Shown here: positions 58,401-64,000 of the stretch, one piece after another
How the letters are laid out: each line of letters begins with the position of its first letter
How positions within the stretch are numbered: position 1 is the stretch's first letter
DNA from: Patella vulgata
Lineage: Eukaryota > Mollusca > Gastropoda > Patellidae
NCBI RefSeq assembly: GCF_932274485.2
Contig: NC_065881.2
Span: forward strand, 60,832,702-60,896,701
DNA length: 64,000 nucleotides
Direction: 5' to 3'
Program-made: the position numbers and the translations under genes
The notes under the pieces: model-generated
What the model was told of the DNA's origin: nothing
What the model saw: only the letters and a program-made list of their open reading frames with translations
The model's database searches: none

Positions 58401-61239
58401 GATTAGACCGATTAGCTATTATACGCATTTGTGAACCAAGTTGATTATGCTAATCGTTACATTTGTGAGACGATTTAACTCAACTGATTAGGCAAATCGA
58501 CCTAATCGTCCCAGGAGGTGTTTAGGCGATTAGATTTGACTTTTTCAAAATGGCGGAATGTTCGACGTCGTAAGTAATTTTTAATGCTTATTGATGTTTT
58601 TCTCCATAAAAAATGTTTTTTTTTAAACGCATTTGACGTGTTTAATGCTAACTTTATAGTCCACAAGAATGTTAGATCACCTTTAAGCAATTTTATTCAT
58701 TTACAGTTTTTTCAATATATTCCTCGATCCTAGGTTTTCTCAGGACACTTTTTACATGTTTTGTCACTTCAGTTTTCCAAAAAATACTTGAACTTGTTGG
58801 ACATAGGAGATTGTTTCTAACGGCAACCGTTTTTCCTTTTTTGCGTAGATAACCTTCATTTGTCTTTAACAAGTCATCAATAATTAGCAGAGACAATTTT
58901 TTTTTTCTGATCGGTGTCCGTGATGGCAGCCATCTTACAAAATCGTAATTATCAAATTTCACATTTGTGGACCATAGCTAATCAAATCGAAATCATACCA
59001 AATCGTACTAGCAAATCAAAACCTAATCTAATCGACTCACAAAAACGCCAATTGTTTACAGTCTAGCGGCTAGTTACAGTTCTGGATTACGACTCTGATC
59101 CAACCTTGTGGGTTTTCTATCGGTCCTCTGGTTTATTCTCACAGCTCAAAACTGATGTGTGCAAGTGAATTGTTGAACTAAAATTAAACCATGTTAGTCT
59201 TGAAATAACCTAATTAGTGTAGAGTGGACCTTAAACCATTTTTCTCCCTCTTTAACGACAGTGAGAGGATGAACTTAATTGATTTTAAAATTATGTGAGG
59301 AAGGAACCATGTTGATTTTTAGGATTGTGGGACTTTCTGTGCCAGAGATATATTATGGGTCCGGAAAAAAAGCTTATTTTCATTTCCTTTTGAGACACAA
59401 CTGCTGTGTGGGCATATATATTCATGCTTTATGTCACTATCTTATTTTCAATTTTAGGTGGTTGAATGGTTTAATGCATGCACAAGGCCTGTCATTGATT
59501 CAAGTGGCATGGTTTTGATTTCCCACTTGTACGTGATAAGGAGTAGAGTCGTCTGTCCACCTCTGGGTTTTCTCCAGGTCACCCGATTTTCTCCCACAGC
59601 TAAGTCCCCTTTGTGCAAATGAATTATGAAAGAAAACTGAACCATATGTTAGTCCCGATATGACCAAGTTTGTGTTGAGTGGTCATTAAACCCTATTTCT
59701 CTCTCTCTCTCTCTATTTACAACTTCGTAAATTGCAATAATCTTTATGTTAAACACCTACCTGGATTTAATTGGACAATATGTACAAGTGATAATACAAT
59801 GACAGGAACCTGTTAATGGAATGTGTAGCATAAACCTGTAATAGATAATTTATTAAATCCACATTACAACAAAACAAATATGATTGTATCCAGAATTTAT
59901 GGAAAAACATCAAAGACATCACTGATTTTTATGACGGTTCGGATTTTTGATAATTTTACAACCTATCTGCTCATGGATCTTAGAATTTAAAGTAATGTTT
60001 GTTTTTCAGGTAACATCTAAACACAGAGAAGATGCAAGTGAATTTGAAGAAACTGACGGTAAGCTTATTACAGGGCATGATTGATTCAATCGTCCCCACC
60101 CACAAAACTCAAACCAACTACAAACACATTGTTTATATTTAAATAACAAGATTAGCATAGATAATGTACGTAAGATATGATGGATTTGTACAAATTATGG
60201 GCACAGCTATAACCATGTTCAGGCATTGTTTTTATATTTTGAGTAATACACTGTCTTTGTCTCAGTTTTTTGCATTATTCCAGTATACCTTTTCCAAATT
60301 GCTTACTCACTGAAGTCATTTCCCAGATAAATGGTGATAAAATTATTTTATTAGTACCAAGTAAATAATTCTGTCCAGAAGTAGAACTCCAATCATACTC
60401 CTCATTATTTAGGAATAGTCATTAATATAATAAGCTTTGTTGTTTAAATGGCACTTAGAAATTGACAAGCATTTCCATATAGTTTTTTGGTTGTACATTT
60501 GTAATGACATTGAAAGCTGCATTTTGTTGTTTTAACACATGTCCATTGTATTTTAGATATACTCATAGCTAAATTAAGAAAGGGTCAAGAGTTAAAGATT
60601 AGAGCATTTGCTAGAAAGGGCATAGCTAAAGAACATGCTAAATGGAATCCTACTTCAGCTGTATGTTTTGAGTATGATCCTGATAATGCTTTACGCCATA
60701 CAACTTATCCTAAACCAGAAGAATGGTAAGCTCTTGGAGCTGATGCGATTCTTCTTATATAACTTCTTATATAACCAGACTTCTGCTTCATCTCGTTTGT
60801 ATTCAAACATTTTTTTGCTTGTAATATTCAATTGATTCTGACTATTAACATTAAGTAATTATTATTAACTGTGAAGAAGTGTGACTTGTATTCTTATTAA
60901 TAATTATAAATTATGTAAAACAGTATTTATTTTAAGTATGCTTTCATTCTGCATGCCTCAAACTCTGAACCTAATCAGTAAGTTGTCAGCAGATCATCCA
61001 CTGATAATAAAACTGAAAATAGGGTAGTGTTTTTCTGTTTATGTGATCCACAGATTCGTACATTATCATTTACAACTATATCATTTTGAATTATTTCAAT
61101 TTAATATGCTTAATTACTGTTCACAAGGGAATTGCACATCAGTAGGTGACTTTTTATCATGTGAACCTGTACTTATGTTGTTATAATTTTTTATTCAGGC
61201 CAAAGAGTGAACATTCAGATATGATAGATGATGATGCAC
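52407..61239 (+). CDS. POLR2C: RNA polymerase II subunit RPB3, 3' end outside window
   Basis: Seven exons are visible: 52407-52492, 53640-53689, 54898-55019, 55515-55643, 60010-60058, 60557-60725, 61199-61239, encoding 215 residues of about 275. Frame holds at each join. The protein begins [20 protein letters not shown]. The four zinc-binding cysteines sit in [15 protein letters not shown] at 88, 90, 94 and 97, the same numbers as in human. Later stretches [40 protein letters not shown] and [18 protein letters not shown] are near-identical to human. RPB3 pairs with RPB11 as the alpha-like assembly platform of Pol II in the nucleus. The last seen exon ends at a GTAAGT donor in phase 1. The terminal exon(s) (human AP-YDPNGKPERFYYNVES onward) do not occur up to 64000, because the intron has been lengthened by a repeat carrying a LINE. 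Intron 4 hosts the antisense SOCS/pseudokinase gene. Confidence 0.95.
52903..53612 (+). mobile_element. MITE family C, duplicated copies in RPB3 intron 1
   Basis: A first, partial copy begins ACATTATTCAAGAGCTAAAT (53003) and a second near 53273 runs to about 53612. The flanks are duplicated too: GTCATTATTTTC occurs at 52978 and 53249, a 271-bp offset. So a segment holding flank plus MITE start was tandemly duplicated after insertion. Confidence 0.6.
53816..53889 (+). repeat. Short tandem duplication, about 37 bp
   Basis: GGTCCATTTATTTCACACAA with ATATCTGG/ATATCCGG lead occurs twice in RPB3 intron 2. Confidence 0.8.
54486..54560 (-). repeat. End fragment of the hairpin-ended family
   Basis: TTATAGGCCCACATTGAAAT, then GTGATCGTACATCTG, matches the inverted family-1-type terminus (CACATTGAAATGTG hairpin). 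The rest is degraded. It lies in RPB3 intron 2. Confidence 0.5.
55272..55337 (+). repeat. Short tandem duplication, about 33 bp
   Basis: TATTGAAATTGAAAAGTGTT followed by TTTGACACA occurs twice, in RPB3 intron 3. Confidence 0.8.
56049..59831 (-). CDS. SOCS-box plus NEK-like pseudokinase, nested in RPB3 intron 4
   Basis: Four exons in frame: 59761-59831, 58165-58297, 57187-57361, 56049-56671, giving 333 aa. Residues 46-82 form a SOCS box: BC-box [10 protein letters not shown] (48-57) and Cul5-box LPLP (73-76), split by a phase-0 intron. Residues from about 95 to 325 resemble a NEK-type kinase domain, clearest in the C lobe: DAPEVI (237-242) for [22 protein letters not shown] (252-270) for helix F, and the [12 protein letters not shown] segment (309-320) with its late arginine. 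The catalytic loop reads GHLTTSN (196-202) instead of HRDLKPxN, and no DFG is seen, so it should be inactive. SOCS boxes recruit elongin B/C and cullin-5 ubiquitin ligases; such a role here is an inference. The chosen ATG follows an AG and has an upstream in-frame stop if unspliced, but a further 5' exon is possible. No named orthologue is recognised. Confidence 0.72.
56778..57150 (+). mobile_element. SINE family A, two pieces tail to tail
   Basis: A plus-strand head and body (ATGGCTCAGTAAGTAAGACG, B box GTTCGATCC) runs to about 56995. It then meets a minus-strand tail of the same family (GAAATGGGGTTTAACGTTCT, GGGAAATTTTGCC) to about 57140. It lies between exons 3 and 4 of the nested pseudokinase gene. 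Confidence 0.75.
57560..57872 (+). mobile_element. SINE family A, degenerate copy
   Basis: Weak head (GGGGCTGAGGTCCTGCATTT), body fragments and a tail AGGATGTTACACCCCATTTC. It lies in an intron of the nested pseudokinase gene. Confidence 0.5.
58379..59051. mobile_element. TIR element inside the pseudokinase gene intron
   Basis: Left GGCGTTTTTGTGAACCGATT, then AGATTAG, and the inverse at the right (59025-59051) match over about 27 bp. Both ends are rich in repeated GATTAG/CTAATC words. Minus-strand ORFs at 58693-58962 and 58502-58690 may be remnants of a cargo gene but match no family I know. The superfamily is undetermined; target duplication is unclear. Confidence 0.6.
59085..59262 (+). mobile_element. 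SINE family B, 5'-truncated
   Basis: Body and tail only (CCTTGTGGGTTTTCTATCGG, CATGTTAGTCTTGAAATAAC, TAAACCATTTTTCTCCCTC). It lies beside the full copy at 59.5 kb. Confidence 0.7.
59458..59716 (+). mobile_element. SINE family B
   Basis: Head TGGTTGAATGGTTTAATGCA, B-box-like GGTTTTGATTTCCC, body GATAAGGAGTAGAGTCGTCT, tail CATTAAACCCTATTTCTCTC then CT repeat. It lies in intron 1 of the nested pseudokinase gene, shortly downstream of its first exon. Confidence 0.8.
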
Positions 61240-61257
61240 GTAAGTATAATAAGCATT

Positions 61258-61477
61258 GCTGTCCCCCGCCTTTCGAAGGAAGCAGGGGACTATTAAAATG
61301 GGTCTGTCCGTCCGTTTGTCTGTCCGTCACACTTTTTGGGACACAATAACTCTCCTTCTAATTGAGGTAGAATGTTCAAACTTGGTATAGGTGTTTATTA
61401 GGTTAATGCCTTGATGAAGTTTGAAGATGGGCATTTACTACTTAGGGTAAGCAGAGATAAGCAATTTGATTGAGCTA
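61258..61477 (-). repeat. Family 2 element, left part, split by the LINE
   Basis: It begins with the terminal hairpin (TGTCCCCCGCCTTTCGAAGG, AAGCAGGGGAC), then ACTATTAAAATGGG, TCTGTCCGTCCGTTTGTCTG and TCCGTCACACTTTTTGGGAC, and continues into the family unit down to the LINE insertion point. Orientation is opposite to the copy at 49-50 kb. Confidence 0.75.
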
Positions 61478-63872
61478 ATTAATATCTGATCATTTCCCGG
61501 CAACTTTTAATCTTATGATCCAGAAACCACAACCAACAAGAAAGACTTTAACATATCGAAGGTTTAAATCATTTGACATAAATAAATTTAAAGCGGAAAT
61601 AGTGAACTCGAATTTCAATGGCATTCAACGTATTCAAGATATACAAGAGAAGGCAACCCAATATCACTCAAAGCTTGCTGAAATTTTGGACTCGCTTGTT
61701 CCTCTTCAAACGAAAACATTTACTATTCGTCCCAATACGCAGTGGTTTAATGATTCTATTTTAGAAGCCAAAAGGGACCGTAATAAGGCTGAACATCTGT
61801 GGCGGAAAACAAATCTACATGTCCATAAACAGATTTATAAATCTTTAAAAAACAATGTGAATAAATTAATTGAAGATGCTAAAATTAAATTTTACTCTGA
61901 TAAAATAGAAAATGGCGAAAACAGACAAAAAGACCTGTATAAAGTTGTGAATTCCCTTTTGGACCATAATGCTGAGCGTACTATCCTCCCGGACAATGAT
62001 AATGACACTGAACTTGCAAATTTATTCTCTGATTTCTTTCAAATAAAAATACAGAAAATACGAACTGAACTTGATAATTTAAATAAAACTATTGACTTTA
62101 ACGCTCATGATTTTGATAAGTTAGAAAATTCTGTTTATTTAGAAAATTTTAACTTGGTTTATGAATCTTTTGTTTTAAAGCTAATTAAATCGTCTGCTCC
62201 TAAATCTTGTTCATTAGATCCTGTTCCGACTTCTGTTCTTAAGGACTGTCTAGACGAAGTTATTCCAGTTTTTACCAATATTATTAATTCTTGTATATCA
62301 TCCGCTACTATTCCCAACGTTTTCAAACGAGCTTATGTTACCCCTTTAATTAAAAAGTCTACACTGGATCCTAATGTTTTTAAAAATTACAGGCCAGTCT
62401 CTAACTTAAGTTTTATTTCTAAAATATTGGAGAAATGTATTGCTTCTCAGATAAAGGCCCATCTAGATGATAACTGTTTGTATGAACCATTTCAAAGTGC
62501 TTAAAACAATTTCACAGTACCGAAACAGCTTTAACCCGGGTTTCAAATGATATTTTAATGGAAATTGATAATAGAAAATGTACATTTTTAATTTTATTAG
62601 ATTTATCTGCTGCTTTCGACACGGTGGACCCTTCCATTCTTCTACGTAGACTTCAATTTAAATTCGGTATTTGTGGCTCTGCATTAAATCTTTTAGAGAG
62701 CTATCTTGTGGGTAGAAAACAGTGTATTTTAGTTAATTGCAAATCGTCGTCTGAATCTGTTTTGTCATCTGGGGTTCCCCAAGGTTCTGTTCTTGGTCCG
62801 ATTTTATTTACCCTCTGTACGTCACCATTAGGAGATATTGTCAGAAAATATGGTCTCAGCTTTCATTTGTATGCCGATGATACTCAATTATATATTTCAT
62901 TTACACCTAATTGTCCATCTTCTTTCAATTTATCAAAATTGCAACTTAAGAACAGTATTAGTGAAATTAGAAAATGGATGTCAAAGAACTTTCTAAAATT
63001 GAATGATGATAAAACCGAATATTTGTTATTAGGCTCAAGGCATCAATTAAGTAAATCTGCACAAGATAACCCCCCTGTTGTAATTGGTAATTGTGATATA
63101 TTTTCATCTTATTCTGCTCGTAATATTGGCGCTATCTTTGATAGTTTTATGCTTATGGAGCTCAAGTAAATAATGTTTGTAAATTGTGCTATTTTAATAT
63201 TAGAAATATAGGTAAAATACGTAAATGTGTAACTGTAGAGGCCACTAAGTCACTTGTTAATTCTCTGGTCACTTCTTGATTAGATAACTTTAATTCACTT
63301 TTAGTTGGTTTACCTTTAAAGCTTATAGATAAATTACAAAAAGTTCAGAATACTGTGGCTAGACTTGTTACTTTAACTAAGAAATGTGACCACATAACTC
63401 CTGTTTTATATAATTTACACTGGTTACCTGTTAAATATCGAATTGATTTTAAGATTTTATTACTTACTTTTAAATGTTTAAATAATTTAGCTCCTGTTTA
63501 CCTCTCAGATCTTTTAGAACTTTATACACCTGGCCAAACATTACGTACATCAGATAAACTACTTTTAAAGCCCAAAACTGTTCAACTAGTCTCCTATGGT
63601 CAGCGCTCTTTTAGTTATCAAGCACCTGTTTTATGGAATAATCTACCATTTAGTTTAAGATGTTGTACATCTCTGTATTCTTTTAAAAAACAACTTAAAA
63701 CACATTTATTTAATCAGGCTTTTAACTGACTCTGTATACAATCGTTAACATGCCCATAATCTTGTTGTTTATGTGTGATATACATTGTCACTTTGTAAAG
63801 TGCCCCTGAACATGTTATATGAAAGGGTGCAATATAAATATGCTGTAATAATAATAATATGCTGTAATAATA
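61478..63872 (+). mobile_element. 5'-truncated CR1/L2-like LINE with damaged reverse transcriptase
   Basis: Open frames at 61515-62502, 62558-63169 and 63355-63729 are parts of one non-LTR ORF2. The order is linker, RT (YRPVSNLSFISKILEKCI, LLDLSAAFDTVDPSILL, GVPQGSVLGPILF, HLYADDTQLYISF), then the conserved C-terminal tail ITPVLYNLHWLPVKYRIDFK. The endonuclease is missing by 5' truncation. Lesions: a one-base loss near 62500 after EPFQSA, another near 63165, and a TGA near 63280. The 3' end is an ATAATAATATGCTGTAATAA-type simple repeat. ATTGAGCTA flanks both sides (61469-61477 and 63873-63881), a probable 9-bp target duplication. It lies in a family-2 satellite-like element within the last visible RPB3 intron. 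CR1, L2 and their sister clades cannot be separated by eye. Confidence 0.88.
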
Positions 63873-64000
63873 ATTGAGCTAGAATGTTCAAACTTGGTGT
63901 AGGTGTTTATTGGGTCAATGCCTTTATGGAGTTCGAAGATGAGCATTTTCTGCTTAGGGTAAGCAGAGATAAGCAATTTGATTGGTTGATGCTTTGGGAC
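63873..64000 (-). repeat. Family 2 element, right part after the LINE, runs off window
   Basis: Unit sequence resumes after the LINE (GAATGTTCAAACTTGGTGTA, AGCATTTTCTGCTTAGGGTA) and continues to the window edge. Confidence 0.75.

Overview
The window reads as nuclear DNA of an invertebrate animal, most likely a mollusc. It is AT-rich, its genes are split into many small exons with GT-AG introns, and its proteins are closest to animal housekeeping genes. Introns and spacers are packed with tRNA-derived SINEs, small TIR elements and satellite-like elements of the kind I associate with molluscs. The mollusc call is an inference; no species is claimed.

Five conserved genes and one unusual one were rebuilt exon by exon. 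Every exon join keeps reading frame and uses GT/AG sites. From left to right: ANKS6 (minus, 2265-16257, 16 exons, 817 aa); MRPL52 (plus, 17597-19872, 5 exons, 127 aa); AARS1, cytosolic alanyl-tRNA synthetase (minus, 20652-35616, 20 exons, 962 aa); an RPRD1A/B-type Pol II CTD-binding protein (minus, 43519-52018, 7 exons, 341 aa); POLR2C/RPB3 (plus, from 52407, 7 exons visible, 3' end outside the window). Inside RPB3 intron 4, on the opposite strand, lies a 333-aa gene (56049-59831). It joins a SOCS-box motif to a NEK-like kinase fold whose catalytic residues are missing. This is the most novel item.

Gene order suggests shared control. ANKS6 and MRPL52 diverge from a 1.3 kb spacer. RPRD1 and RPB3, both parts of the RNA polymerase II machinery, diverge from a spacer of only 388 bp. 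MRPL52 and AARS1 converge on an 18-bp palindrome that supplies AATAAA on both strands.

The rest is mobile DNA and repeats: a Tc1-type DD34E transposon inserted in an older repeat whose empty counterpart is also in the window; a hAT-like element with a clean 8-bp target duplication; a 5'-truncated CR1/L2-like LINE inserted in a satellite-like element; two tRNA-derived SINE families; a MITE family with about six copies; two families of tandem-repeat elements with terminal hairpins; several foldback elements; and one broken DIRS-like relic. Long stretches of intron and of 41.4-43.5 kb show nothing I can name.
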